Assembly: GCA_047630175.1 (NCBI GenBank)
Contig: JBLHVI010000013.1
Span: forward strand, 4,725-68,724
DNA length: 64,000 nt
Direction: 5' to 3'
DNA from: UBA4582 sp047630175
GTDB taxonomy: Bacteria > Pseudomonadota > Gammaproteobacteria > Pseudomonadales > Azotimanducaceae
The notes below the pieces were generated by a model. It had not been told where the DNA came from, searched no databases, and saw only the letters and a list, made by a program, of their open reading frames with translations. Of the stretch, positions 18,803 to 28,148 are shown piece by piece. The position numbers were made by a program, and so were the translations under genes. The stretch's first letter is position 1; each line of letters begins with the position of its first letter.

Positions 18803-20170
18803 ATGATGGAGTACGCCGCATTATGGATGTTCATAGCAGCTTTTGGTTTTTTGCTGCTAGGTTATCCCGTGGGACTGACACTGGCTGGTACAGCTCTTTT
18901 AGCGGCAGGTATTGGCATTGCCAATGGCGTTTTCGAACCTGCCCTATTGATGGCAACCCCGAATCGTCTGTTTGGTATTATTACTAACCAGACATTAATG
19001 GCGGTGCCACTGTTTATCCTCATGGGAGTTATTCTAGAGCGCTCACGCATCGCCGAAGACTTGCTCGATACAATGGCAAAACTGTTCGGACGTTTTCCAG
19101 GCGGGCTCGGCGTCGCCGTGACATTAGTAGGTATGCTGATGGCCGCCAGCACCGGCATCGTTGGAGCAACGGTAGTCACCATGGGACTGATGGCACTGCC
19201 CAGTATGCTTAAGGCAAACTACGATCCAAGGCTTGCGACCGGAACAATTTGCGCCACGGGTACACTTGGGCAAATTATCCCACCTTCTATTGCACTGGTC
19301 TTACTCGGCGATGTGCTTGCGACCGCCTACCAACAAGCACAGCTGAGTCAGGGTATCTTTAATCCAAAGACGGTTTCAGTCGGTGACTTGTTTGCTGGTG
19401 CAATTATCCCGGGCTTATGCCTCGTCGGATTTTATCTTGTTTACATTGTAAGCACTGCAATTTTTCAACCCCAACGAGCTCCGTCTGTTGCAACAGGAGC
19501 TGTAACAGCCAAGGAGTTGTTCGGCAGTATAGTGCCTCCATTGCTACTTATTCTCGCTGTCTTGGGCTCTATCCTTTCAGGTTTGGCCACACCCACAGAG
19601 GCGGCAGGGGTCGGCGCCATAGGCGCATTTGTTATGGCGATCATAAAGGGTAGCTTGAAATCAGGACAGCTGCTCGACATGGGGCGAGCGACGACTAGAA
19701 CGACGGCCATGGTGTTCTTTATCCTCATTGGCGCATCGCTATTTTCCTTGGTGTTTCGTGGTTATGGTGGCGATGCACTGGTACAGAATATTTTTACAGA
19801 CATGCCGGGCGGGGTTGTCGGCGCGACACTCGTCGTAATGTTAGTGATTTTCCTGCTGGGCTTCATTCTCGACTTTATCGAAATCACCTTTGTTGTGGTG
19901 CCAATTGTTGGACCGATCCTGCTCGCCATGGGCGTAGATCCTATATGGCTGGGCATCATGATCGCCGTGAACCTACAGACTTCGTTCTTAACACCACCGT
20001 TTGGTTTTGCTTTGTTCTACCTACGGGGCGTTGCGCCAGCGAGCATCAGCACTCTGGATATCTATCGCGGCGTAGTGCCGTTTATTGTCATGCAATTGTT
20101 GCTGTTGCTGCTGCTTGCTTGGCAGCCAAGCTTAGTAACATGGCTACCGGGAGTTTTGTTTCCTCGGTAA
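18803..20170 (+). CDS. TRAP transporter large permease (DctM type)
   Basis: This is the large, ion-coupled membrane subunit of the TRAP transporter. The 455 residues contain about 12 hydrophobic helices and DctM-family signatures: PLFILMGVILERSRIAEDLLD, MAASTGIVGATVVTMGLMALPSML, ATGTLGQIIPPSIALVLLGD and NLQTSFLTPPFGFALFYLRG near the C-terminus. Two consecutive ATG codons (18803, 18806) open the gene, 18 bp after the small-permease stop, so the two are co-transcribed. The likely substrate-binding partner is the convergent gene at 21471-22628. Confidence 0.92.
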   Translation: MMEYAALWMFIAAFGFLLLGYPVGLTLAGTALLAAGIGIANGVFEPALLMATPNRLFGIITNQTLMAVPLFILMGVILERSRIAEDLLDTMAKLFGRFPGGLGVAVTLVGMLMAASTGIVGATVVTMGLMALPSMLKANYDPRLATGTICATGTLGQIIPPSIALVLLGDVLATAYQQAQLSQGIFNPKTVSVGDLFAGAIIPGLCLVGFYLVYIVSTAIFQPQRAPSVATGAVTAKELFGSIVPPLLLILAVLGSILSGLATPTEAAGVGAIGAFVMAIIKGSLKSGQLLDMGRATTRTTAMVFFILIGASLFSLVFRGYGGDALVQNIFTDMPGGVVGATLVVMLVIFLLGFILDFIEITFVVVPIVGPILLAMGVDPIWLGIMIAVNLQTSFLTPPFGFALFYLRGVAPASISTLDIYRGVVPFIVMQLLLLLLLAWQPSLVTWLPGVLFPR

Positions 20171-20247
20171 TCTGTCTATTAATGCTGCGCTGTATGACAA
20201 ACTGGCACGTTTCGTTAATGTAACCAAGAAAAAAGCGCGCATAACAC

Positions 20248-20280
20248 TGCCTATGATAGGCAATATCAATTACCTAGGTA
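20248..20280. promoter_or_regulatory. Two adjacent palindromes just ahead of the lectin-like lipoprotein gene
   Basis: TGCCTA-TGA-TAGGCA (20248-20262) and TACCTAGGTA (20271-20280) are perfect inverted repeats in the 118 bp between the TRAP permease and the next gene. They share CCTA/TAGG half-sites, so one dimeric regulator binding twice, or an mRNA hairpin over the leader, is possible. The binding protein is unknown. Confidence 0.3.
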
Positions 20281-20288
20281 GCCCCATC

Positions 20289-21389
20289 ATGCTAAGAGTA
20301 TCGCTCATCATTGTGCTGATAAGTGTGTTGAGTAGTTGTAAGTCGGCTCTCACCGACACCCAACAAGATATCAAGCTAACCCGTGTAGAGATTCTCTCTA
20401 CCCAACAAAGCTGGACATCAACCGGACTGACATTGGCCGCATTTGATGAAGTCACAATCTCTGCCGCTGGCAAGATTGATGCTGGATTACCTCATCCATT
20501 AGAACCCAGACATATCCTCTGGGGCAGAGTTGGCGTCAAAGGGGAAATTTTTCAACTTGCTTCTAACCACCATAGTTTTCAAACACAAAGCCCCGGCGAA
20601 TTGTTCATCAGCTTTTCTCCTTCCGGCCTATTATTCGCCAACAAACAAGGCGAGTGGATAGGCGCGGCTTTGGCTTTGCCCGACGCACCTATAGTGATTA
20701 ACGTCACCTCAATCCTCTGGCCAGATACCGCTAGTAGCGGTATTGCATTCATGTTGAAGAGTAACGATCCTACGTTAGTTAACCTCGCCGGTGCTGCTAA
20801 AATCGAATTAGACGCCAGGAAGACACTACCCGATGACTTTGACTATCTCTGGTTTTTAGGCTCATCAAACGTTTTCGAAAAGTATTCCGACGGCTCAAAA
20901 CAAGGCGTACACATCAACACCGATAACGATGTCGGTATTATCAAGAAGGTTCTAAATATACCGCTATCCAGCAATACTAAAATCAGCTTCGACTGGTTGT
21001 ACCGATCTCTACCTGCGCTGGCGTCCGAAACTGATGCAGCCAGTCATGACTACATGAGCATAGCCATTGAGTTCGACAATGGCCACGATATCACCTGGAT
21101 GTGGAGCCGCGACCTGCCTGAGGAATCTAGCTTTGTATGCCCCTTACCAGGATGGGAAAGCAGAGAAACACACATTGTGCTACAAAGTGGTGCCGAAAAC
21201 CTCGGCAAATGGTATTCACACACGCGCTCTATCCAAAACGATTATCAGCGCTCTGTTGGCGGTGACAACCCCAGCAAAATTGTCGGCGTATGGATCATCG
21301 GTAATGCAATCTTTGGACGCCAACTTGCAGAGGCCATTTTCGCCAACGTCGTCATAGACAGTGACGGTAAACAAACCGTCGTTTTCTAG
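20289..21389 (+). CDS. Lipoprotein with LecA-like beta-sandwich and DUF3047 domain
   Basis: I do not know its function. Starting at ATG 20289, a classical lipoprotein signal is seen (MLRVSLIIVLISVLSSC, Cys17 as lipidation site); the upstream ATG 20253 would add 12 residues. Residues of about 30-150 (WTSTGLTLAAFDEVTISAAG ... LWGRVGVKGEIFQL ... GELFISFSPSGLLFANKQGEW) resemble the calcium-dependent galactose-lectin fold of PA-IL/LecA by pattern. The C-terminal ~170 residues (ISFDWLYRSLPAL ... DYMSIAIEF ... TWMWSRDLPE ... IVGVWIIGNAIF) fit DUF3047, itself probably a beta-sandwich. Both assignments are by eye. It lies between the TRAP permease genes and the convergent TRAP binding-protein gene and could be an envelope sugar-binding partner; that link is inference. 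Confidence 0.6.
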   Translation: MLRVSLIIVLISVLSSCKSALTDTQQDIKLTRVEILSTQQSWTSTGLTLAAFDEVTISAAGKIDAGLPHPLEPRHILWGRVGVKGEIFQLASNHHSFQTQSPGELFISFSPSGLLFANKQGEWIGAALALPDAPIVINVTSILWPDTASSGIAFMLKSNDPTLVNLAGAAKIELDARKTLPDDFDYLWFLGSSNVFEKYSDGSKQGVHINTDNDVGIIKKVLNIPLSSNTKISFDWLYRSLPALASETDAASHDYMSIAIEFDNGHDITWMWSRDLPEESSFVCPLPGWESRETHIVLQSGAENLGKWYSHTRSIQNDYQRSVGGDNPSKIVGVWIIGNAIFGRQLAEAIFANVVIDSDGKQTVVF

Positions 21390-21402
21390 AGTGGCCTGCC
21401 AA

Positions 21403-21442
21403 ACAGCCATTAGCGCGGCTTGTGCGCCGCGCTAATGGCTGT
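21403..21442. terminator. Bidirectional terminator-like hairpin between convergent genes
   Basis: A perfect 17-bp inverted repeat (21403-21419 with 21426-21442, loop TTGTGC) sits 13 bp after the lipoprotein gene and 28 bp after the end of the convergent TRAP binding-protein gene. There is no long T-tract on either side, so strength as an intrinsic terminator is uncertain, but place and symmetry fit a shared terminator. Confidence 0.6.
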
Positions 21443-21470
21443 ATTCATTCTACTTCGCTCCGAAAAGATG

Positions 21471-22628
21471 TTACTGGGTTTTCTGCCCGGCCCGGGCGTT
21501 GATATAAGCCCGCTCAGAAATCTCACTATAGTGCGTCACCTGCTGACGATAAGTCTCATAGGACTGATAAATACGCTGCGCTAGGGCATCATCACCAGCG
21601 ATCTCCTGCACCATCTCAATGGAAATTTCTTGCAAGCGCGCCAGCACATCATCCGGCAAGCGTCGCAGTTGTACTTGATGATTGTTCACTAACTCCGCCA
21701 GCGCCGCATCACTGCGAGCCGTATACTCGGCCAACATGTCGGCATTCATAGCTGCCGCGGCACTGCGCAGAATCGCTTGCAGATCTTTCGGCAAAGTCTC
21801 CATAGCGTTCTTATTGACGATCACTTCCAGCACAGGACCCGGCTCCTGCCAGCCCGGATAGTAGTAATAGCGCGCCGCTTGATAAAGCCCAAAAGATAGA
21901 TCGTTGTACGGGCCGACCCATTCTGCTGCATCGATATTCCCGGTTTGCAAACTCGTGAATATTTCTCCCGCAGCGATATTGATGGCGGTACCGCCGGCGC
22001 GCTCGAAAACTTCACCGCCCATGCCGGGAATGCGCATCTTTACGCCGCGCAAATCATCAAGCGAATTGATTTCCTTATTGAACCAGCCCGCCATCTGCAC
22101 ACCTGTGTTGCCTCCCGCCATAGGGATCAAATCGTAAGGTGCATAGAGCTCTTCCCACAACGCCATTCCACCACCGTGCTGTAACCAACCATTCATTTCT
22201 TGCGCCGTTAAGCCAAAGGGAACGTTGGTAAAAAATTGCGCGGCCGGCAGTTTACCTTTCCAATAATACGCGGCGCCATGACCCATTTCGACATTGCCCA
22301 GAGACACAGCATCAAACACCCCAAGGGCAGGGACCACTTCACCACCACCGTATACCGTAATATCCAAACGGCCTGCACTCATCTCGCGAATGGCATCTGC
22401 CATACGTTCAGGCCCGGTGCCCACCCCCGGCAAATTCTTCGGCCAAGTTGTGACCAAGCGCCATTTGAATATTTTTGCGGGGTTAGTAACAGCGCCGTTG
22501 GCGGCGCGTAAGGTCGGCTCGGTGGCACCCTTGTCGGCGCAACCCACCAACGATATAGCAACCAGAAATATTACGGCCGACGCCGAGTAAACTGATTTGG
22601 CTTTGTTTAACACGCTAAACGTCAACAT
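21471..22628 (-). CDS. TRAP transporter substrate-binding lipoprotein (TakP/DctP type)
   Basis: This is the periplasmic substrate receptor for a TRAP transporter. The 385-residue protein has a lipobox ending at Cys30 (LVGC), so it is probably membrane-tethered. The mature part closely follows the pattern of TakP, the 2-oxoacid binder of Rhodobacter: WRLVTTWPKNLPGVGTGPER, GHGAAYYWKGKLPAAQFF, GGNTGVQMAGWFNKEI, MRIPGMGGEVFERAGGT and DAAEWVGPYNDLSFGLYQAA. That suggests a 2-oxo or hydroxy carboxylate ligand, but the ligand is not proven. AAGGA lies seven bases before the ATG. It faces the permease genes across the lipoprotein gene, whereas TRAP genes are more often in one operon. Confidence 0.9.
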   Translation of the reverse strand: MLTFSVLNKAKSVYSASAVIFLVAISLVGCADKGATEPTLRAANGAVTNPAKIFKWRLVTTWPKNLPGVGTGPERMADAIREMSAGRLDITVYGGGEVVPALGVFDAVSLGNVEMGHGAAYYWKGKLPAAQFFTNVPFGLTAQEMNGWLQHGGGMALWEELYAPYDLIPMAGGNTGVQMAGWFNKEINSLDDLRGVKMRIPGMGGEVFERAGGTAINIAAGEIFTSLQTGNIDAAEWVGPYNDLSFGLYQAARYYYYPGWQEPGPVLEVIVNKNAMETLPKDLQAILRSAAAAMNADMLAEYTARSDAALAELVNNHQVQLRRLPDDVLARLQEISIEMVQEIAGDDALAQRIYQSYETYRQQVTHYSEISERAYINARAGQKTQ

Positions 22629-22719
22629 AGTGGGTCCTTATCTTAAGTTACCAATGGCTCTGTATGTGCAGGCGGGGCAGGTTAGCTCGACAGCGTTAAG
22701 GCTGTGCGATTATGCAAAG

Positions 22720-24948
22720 CTAAGCTGGCTGTAGGTTGGCATAAGCCATCATCAACCATTTGCTACCAACATCGTCAAAGTTCACTTGTATACGCGCCTG
22801 CTTACCTTCGCCTTCATAGTTAATCACTACCCCCTCACCAAACTTGGCGTGCGTAACACGCTGGCCTAATTTCAAACTAGTACCACGCAGTTCAGCATCA
22901 GCAAAAGATCTCATCACACTCATCGATGAACTAGATCCCCGTTGAGGTTGGTAGCCACCGCTAGCAGGGCGTGCGACGGCATGTTGGGATCTCACCTCCT
23001 GAATGTGCTCCACAGGAATTTCACCCACAAAGCGCGATACTCGGTTGTAAGTTTCCGAGCCGTTAATTCGGCGGGATTCTGCATAGGTTAAATATAACTG
23101 CTGCATTGCCCGGGTGATGCCGACGTAGCAAAGACGACGCTCTTCTTCGAGACGCCCGGGTTCTTCCACCGACATTTGATGCGGGAACAGACCTTCTTCC
23201 ATGCCGCCGAGAAACACCAATGGAAATTCGAGGCCCTTGGCACTGTGCAACGTCATTAACTGCACGCAATCTTGGTCCGGGTTACTCTGGCCTTCGCCGG
23301 CTTCGAGCGCCGCATGGTTGAGAAATTCATCGAGTAACGATAGAGGCGCAGCATCCTCGTCATCATTGAAGCTTGCGCCTGCCTCAGGATCGTAAGTGCG
23401 TGCCGCAGTGATCAGTTCTTGCAGATTTTCAAGCCGTGCCTGGCCGCGCTCTCCACGCTCCTTTTCATAGTACTCTGTCAACTCCGACATGCGGATGACG
23501 GTTTCGCACAGGTCTACTAACTCGGCGTCCCGGGTTGCCTCATCCATGGCATCGATCAGGTTAATGAAACCTTGAATTGCATTTTTAGTCCGCGCCGTTA
23601 TTTCTCCGTGGTCCTTGAGCCAGACGGCGGCTTGCCACATCGAAATATCCTTGCTGCGGGCCAGTTGACGGATTTCATCAATGCTACGTCCGCCGATACC
23701 GCGACTGGGTGTATTAACCACACGCTCAAAGGCAGCATCAGCGTCTTTATTACCCAGCAAGCGCATGTAGGCCAGTACATTTCGGATTTCCATACGCTCA
23801 AAAAAACGCTGCCCGCCATAGATTCGGTAGGGCAGGCGGCTACGTAGCAAGGCTTCTTCCAGCACCCGTGATTGGGCGTTAGAGCGATACAGAATAGCGC
23901 ACTCAGAGTAACTGTTACCTTGAGCTACCCACTCTTTAATGCGTTCGACAATGTATCTCGCCTCATCGATTTCGTTGAACGCAGCATATAATTTGATGAG
24001 CTCGCCGTCACCGGCTTCGGTCCAAAGTTCTTTACCGAGTCGACTAGGATTGGAGCTTATCAGGCCATTCGCAGCGTTGAGGATAGACCCAGTAGAGCGA
24101 TAGTTCTGTTCCAATTTAATCGTTTGACTGGTGGGGAAGTCTGTCGAGAATTTTTGGATATTTTCAATTTTTGCCCCACGCCAGCCATAGATCGACTGGT
24201 CATCATCACCCACCACTAAGATATTATTCCGGTCACCAGCCAGCAAGCGCAGCCAGGCGTATTGGATGGTATTGGTATCTTGGAATTCATCGACTAACAG
24301 CTGCGAAAAACGTTGTTGGTAGTGCAGCAACAGCCGCGGGTTCTGCAGCCAAAGTTCGTGGGCACGCAACAGCAGTTCAGCAAAATCAACCATGCCACCA
24401 CGCTCACAGGCCTCCTCGTAAGCTGCATAGATCCGCACGTGCGTCTTGATGTACAGGTCACCAAAATCTTCGATATGCTTAGGCCGCAGACCTTCGTCTT
24501 TCTGACCATTGATGTACCAAAGCGCCTGGCGCGCTGGCCATTTTTTCTCGTCAAGGTCCAAACTCGCCAACACCCGCTTCACCAGTCGCAACTGATCATC
24601 ACCATCAAGAATCTGGAAATTTTGCTTAAGACCGGCCTCTTGCCAGTGAGCTCGCAGCAAACGATGCGCTATGCCGTGAAAAGTACCAACCCACATACCG
24701 CGTAGCGGCGTCTGCATCAACGATTCGATGCGGCCGCGCATTTCTTTCGCCGCTTTGTTGGTAAACGTTACGGCCAAAATCCCGTGTGGAGAAACACCCG
24801 CGGTTTGAATGAGCCAAGCAATTCGATGGGTCAGAACCCGGGTTTTACCGCTGCCAGCACCTGCCAAAATCAGATAACTGCCCGTCGGTGCCGACACCGC
24901 CTGACGTTGGTACTCATTCAGGGAATCGACTAGGTAAGAGACATCCAA
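22720..24948 (-). CDS. uvrD: DNA helicase II (UvrD)
   Basis: UvrD is a superfamily-1A 3'-5' helicase for nucleotide excision and mismatch repair. The 742 residues hold the full motif set: AGAGSGKTRVL, VTFTNKAAKEM, VDEFQDTN, VGDDDQSIYGWRGA, KLEQNYRSTGSIL, LMTLHSAKGLEFPLVFLGG and CYVGITRAMQQLYLTYA. The C-terminus has the Tudor-like RNA-polymerase-binding end (LGQRVTHAKFGEGVVINYEG). The start codon is TTG 24948, with AAGGA eight bases upstream and the family N-terminus (D-V-S-Y-L) directly after; no in-frame ATG is near. It begins 11 bp after the glmS stop. Confidence 0.96.
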   Translation of the reverse strand: MDVSYLVDSLNEYQRQAVSAPTGSYLILAGAGSGKTRVLTHRIAWLIQTAGVSPHGILAVTFTNKAAKEMRGRIESLMQTPLRGMWVGTFHGIAHRLLRAHWQEAGLKQNFQILDGDDQLRLVKRVLASLDLDEKKWPARQALWYINGQKDEGLRPKHIEDFGDLYIKTHVRIYAAYEEACERGGMVDFAELLLRAHELWLQNPRLLLHYQQRFSQLLVDEFQDTNTIQYAWLRLLAGDRNNILVVGDDDQSIYGWRGAKIENIQKFSTDFPTSQTIKLEQNYRSTGSILNAANGLISSNPSRLGKELWTEAGDGELIKLYAAFNEIDEARYIVERIKEWVAQGNSYSECAILYRSNAQSRVLEEALLRSRLPYRIYGGQRFFERMEIRNVLAYMRLLGNKDADAAFERVVNTPSRGIGGRSIDEIRQLARSKDISMWQAAVWLKDHGEITARTKNAIQGFINLIDAMDEATRDAELVDLCETVIRMSELTEYYEKERGERGQARLENLQELITAARTYDPEAGASFNDDEDAAPLSLLDEFLNHAALEAGEGQSNPDQDCVQLMTLHSAKGLEFPLVFLGGMEEGLFPHQMSVEEPGRLEEERRLCYVGITRAMQQLYLTYAESRRINGSETYNRVSRFVGEIPVEHIQEVRSQHAVARPASGGYQPQRGSSSSMSVMRSFADAELRGTSLKLGQRVTHAKFGEGVVINYEGEGKQARIQVNFDDVGSKWLMMAYANLQPA

Positions 24949-24959
24949 CGGTGTAATCC

Positions 24960-26789
24960 TTATTCTACAGTGACAGATTTTGCCAAATTACGGGGCTGAT
25001 CGACATCAGTACCTTTGGCCACAGCAACATGATACGCCAACAGCTGCATGGGAATGGTGTAGATGATTGGAGCGATCAGTGGGTCGCAGTGGGGCATATG
25101 CACCACCGTTGTTCCTGTCTCGTCGCTGAAGCGTGCTGAGTCACCGAAGACGATGAGTTGTCCTCCGCGAGCTTTGACTTCTTGTAGGTTAGACTTAAGC
25201 TTATCCAGTAGATCATCCGTCGGTGCTACAGCGACCACAGGCATATCAGCATCTACCAGCGCCAAAGGACCATGCTTAAGCTCGCCGCTCGGGTAGCCCT
25301 CAGCATGAATGTAGGAAATTTCCTTAAGCTTCAAGGCGCCTTCCAACGCAATGGGGTAGTGTGGGCCGCGACCTAGAAACAGTGCGTGGCGCTTATCGAC
25401 AAACTGCTCGGCAACAACTTTGATCGCATTATCCATGGCCAGTGCTTCATTGATCTTCAACGGCACACTGTTTAAAGCCTGCACCAGCTGCTGTTCAGCC
25501 GCCTCGTCTAGGCCGTGATGCTTGGCAACAGCAATCACAAGTAGTAATAAATCAGCGAGTTGCGCGGTAAAGGCTTTGGTGGAGGCGACGCAAATTTCAG
25601 GTCCAGCAAGGATTAGCAGACTCAGATCTGATTCACGAACAAGGCTGCTGTTGGCCACATTACACAAACACAAACGCGCGATATAGTTTTTATGAGTGGC
25701 ATTGCGCAATGCTGCCAGGGTGTCGGCCGTCTCCCCCGACTGGGAAATAGTCACCAGCAAAGTGCCTATCGGCACGGCTACCTGGCGATAGCGAAACTCA
25801 CTTGCGACTTCCACTGAACAGGGGATGCCAGCGATTTCCTCAAACCAGTAACGCGCCACAAGGCCCGTGTAATAACTGCTGCCACAAGCGACAATTTGTA
25901 CTGTCTGGGTCTTGGCAAAAATTTCAGCGGCACCCACACCAAAAGCATTCTCTAATACATGCTTGTCAGTCACTCGACCTTGCAGGGTCGCGGCGACCGT
26001 TAAAGGCTGTTCGAATATCTCCTTGGTCATGTAATGCCGGTGATTACCTTTGTCCGCCGCATCGATACGCTCATGTATGCGGACGGTGCGTGACGCAACA
26101 CTGCCGGTGTGGGAACCGTGAATGACGATCGCGTCCGGGGATACCTCAACCATCTCTCCCTCATCAAGAAAAATAAAACGGTCGGTAACAGGCCGTAGCG
26201 CCTGTGGATCAGAGGCGACAAAATTCTCACCAATACCCAACCCGACTACCAGTGGACTACCGACTCTGGCAGCAACAATCGTCGACGGATAGTCCTGATG
26301 AATAACAGCCACCGCATACGCACCCTGCAAACGCGCCAAGGCCTGACTGACGCCAAGGCGCAGGTCTTGGCATCTCTCCACTGCCTGATGAATCAGGTGC
26401 GCCATAACCTCGGTATCGGTTTCAGACGTAAATACATAGCCATCTGCCTGCAATAGCGCTCGCAGACTTTCGTGGTTCTCGATGATACCGTTGTGGACTA
26501 CCGCGACGCGATCACGAGAGTGATGCGGATGCGCGTTATCTGCTGAAGGTACGCCGTGGGTGGCCCAGCGCGTATGCGAGATGCCTAGTTGCCCGTCTAT
26601 GGGGGCATCATGCCAAGCATCACTAAGTGCCTTAACCTTCCCAAGCCGTCGCAAACGTTGAATATCACCGTGGCCATCAACAATGGACAGACCCGCCGAA
26701 TCATAGCCGCGATATTCGAGACGTTGCAGCCCTTCGAGTAAAATACCCGCGACATTACGGCGTGTCGCTGCCCCTACTATTCCACACAT
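24960..26789 (-). CDS. glmS: Glutamine--fructose-6-phosphate aminotransferase (isomerizing)
   Basis: GlmS makes glucosamine-6-phosphate from fructose-6-phosphate and glutamine, the entry step to peptidoglycan and LPS amino sugars. The 609-residue protein opens MCGIVGAATRRN with the N-terminal nucleophile Cys, then HTRWATHGVPSADNAHPH of the glutaminase domain. Two SIS sugar-isomerase domains follow (CGSSYYTGLVARYWFEE, SQSGETADTLAALR, LGRGPHYPIALEGALKLKE), and it ends with DQPRNLAKSVTVE. It directly abuts glmU, so the two steps toward UDP-GlcNAc are co-expressed. I saw no glmS ribozyme, as expected outside Gram-positives. Confidence 0.97.
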   Translation of the reverse strand: MCGIVGAATRRNVAGILLEGLQRLEYRGYDSAGLSIVDGHGDIQRLRRLGKVKALSDAWHDAPIDGQLGISHTRWATHGVPSADNAHPHHSRDRVAVVHNGIIENHESLRALLQADGYVFTSETDTEVMAHLIHQAVERCQDLRLGVSQALARLQGAYAVAVIHQDYPSTIVAARVGSPLVVGLGIGENFVASDPQALRPVTDRFIFLDEGEMVEVSPDAIVIHGSHTGSVASRTVRIHERIDAADKGNHRHYMTKEIFEQPLTVAATLQGRVTDKHVLENAFGVGAAEIFAKTQTVQIVACGSSYYTGLVARYWFEEIAGIPCSVEVASEFRYRQVAVPIGTLLVTISQSGETADTLAALRNATHKNYIARLCLCNVANSSLVRESDLSLLILAGPEICVASTKAFTAQLADLLLLVIAVAKHHGLDEAAEQQLVQALNSVPLKINEALAMDNAIKVVAEQFVDKRHALFLGRGPHYPIALEGALKLKEISYIHAEGYPSGELKHGPLALVDADMPVVAVAPTDDLLDKLKSNLQEVKARGGQLIVFGDSARFSDETGTTVVHMPHCDPLIAPIIYTIPMQLLAYHVAVAKGTDVDQPRNLAKSVTVE

Positions 26790-28148
26790 CTACTTGTCCT
26801 TGGGGCTTTTCCAATTATCGATCACTGCTTGCCGACCTCTGGCCACCGCTAGTTGCTGTTGTTTAACATCCCGAGTAATGGTCGAGCCGGCACCGATGGT
26901 TGCGCCCTCACCAATCACCACTGGGGCGACTAAAGACGAGTTAGAACCGACAAACACGCCGTCCTTTATAACTGTCTGGTGCTTGTTTACGCCATCATAA
27001 TTGCAGGTAATGGTACCCGCGCCAATATTAACCTGTTCTCCGATCAACGCGTCACCGAGATAGCTCAAGTGACTGGCTTTAGAGCCAACCCCCATGATCG
27101 TATTTTTGACCTCGACAAAATTACCCACACGCGCGTCTTGCCCCAACCGACTTCCGGGTCGAAGCCGCGCGTAAGGACCAACCTGCGCTTTGTCACCGAG
27201 CTCAGCGTCGTCAAGCATCGTGAACGCCTTTACCTGCACACCGGCGCCGATCACGGAATCCTTGATCACGCAATTAGGACCAATATGCACGTCGTTGCCG
27301 AGCACTACTCGACCCTCAAACACACAATTCGCGTCGATACGAACGTTACGCCCGGCGATTAAATGACCGCGGATATCAATACGCGCAGGATCCAACAGAT
27401 GCACGCCGTTGAGCATTAATTGCTCGGCTTGTCGTAGCTGGAAATGTCGTTCCGCCACTGCAAGTTGGACGAAATTATTGATTCCCTGCAATTCTCCCGG
27501 GTTGTCTGCCAACACAGGTCTAACGCTGCATCCTGCTGCATTACTAATAGCAACGATATCGGTGAGTAAGTACTCACATTGAGCATTGTCTTTATCGAGC
27601 AGGGAGGTCCAGGTTTTCAATTTGCCTGCCTGAGCGTACATGACGCCGGTATTAACCTCACAAATCTGGCGCTGCTGGGGCGACGCATCTCGCTCCTCAA
27701 CAATCTGCGCCAAACCACCCTGAGCATTGCGAATAATGCGCCCGTAATGCTTCGGATCAGGCTGCACAACCGTTAATACTGCCAGATCGGCCTGTTCTGC
27801 GATTAATGTGCTAAGCGTCTCTGCACGAATTAGAGGACCGTCTCCTGCCAGGATAAGCAGATGTGAGTCTTCACTTACTTGCGGGAGAGCTTGCATGAGC
27901 GCATGACCGGTGCCCTGTTGCTCAGCCTGCAGCACCCAATGAATATCCCAGCTAGCAAATGTCGCCTTTACATCGTCAGCGCCTTTGCCAACGACAACAT
28001 GTATCTTCGTCGGCGCTAGGGATTTCACTGTCTGTAAAAGATGCCCCAGCATGGGCTGGCCGGCAATAGGGTGCAATACCTTCGGTATATCCGATTTCAT
28101 GCGGCTGCCCATACCCGCGGCAAGAATACAAATTTCGAGTGACCCCAT
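26790..28148 (-). CDS. glmU: Bifunctional GlcNAc-1-P uridyltransferase / glucosamine-1-P acetyltransferase
   Basis: GlmU acetylates glucosamine-1-phosphate and couples it to UTP, giving UDP-GlcNAc for peptidoglycan and lipid A. The N-terminal nucleotidyltransferase shows ILAAGMGSRMKSDIPKVLHP, EQQGTGHALMQALP and AGDGPL. The C-terminal left-handed beta-helix carries hexapeptide repeats and the acetyltransferase signatures GNFVEVKN, LSYLGDALIGE and NIGAGTITCNYDG. I chose ATG 28148 (MGSLEICILAAGMG), which gives 452 residues against about 456 in E. coli; an in-frame start at 28181 would add 11 residues. Transcription starts in the 233-bp gap after atpC, which also holds the atp terminator. Confidence 0.96.
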   Translation of the reverse strand: MGSLEICILAAGMGSRMKSDIPKVLHPIAGQPMLGHLLQTVKSLAPTKIHVVVGKGADDVKATFASWDIHWVLQAEQQGTGHALMQALPQVSEDSHLLILAGDGPLIRAETLSTLIAEQADLAVLTVVQPDPKHYGRIIRNAQGGLAQIVEERDASPQQRQICEVNTGVMYAQAGKLKTWTSLLDKDNAQCEYLLTDIVAISNAAGCSVRPVLADNPGELQGINNFVQLAVAERHFQLRQAEQLMLNGVHLLDPARIDIRGHLIAGRNVRIDANCVFEGRVVLGNDVHIGPNCVIKDSVIGAGVQVKAFTMLDDAELGDKAQVGPYARLRPGSRLGQDARVGNFVEVKNTIMGVGSKASHLSYLGDALIGEQVNIGAGTITCNYDGVNKHQTVIKDGVFVGSNSSLVAPVVIGEGATIGAGSTITRDVKQQQLAVARGRQAVIDNWKSPKDK

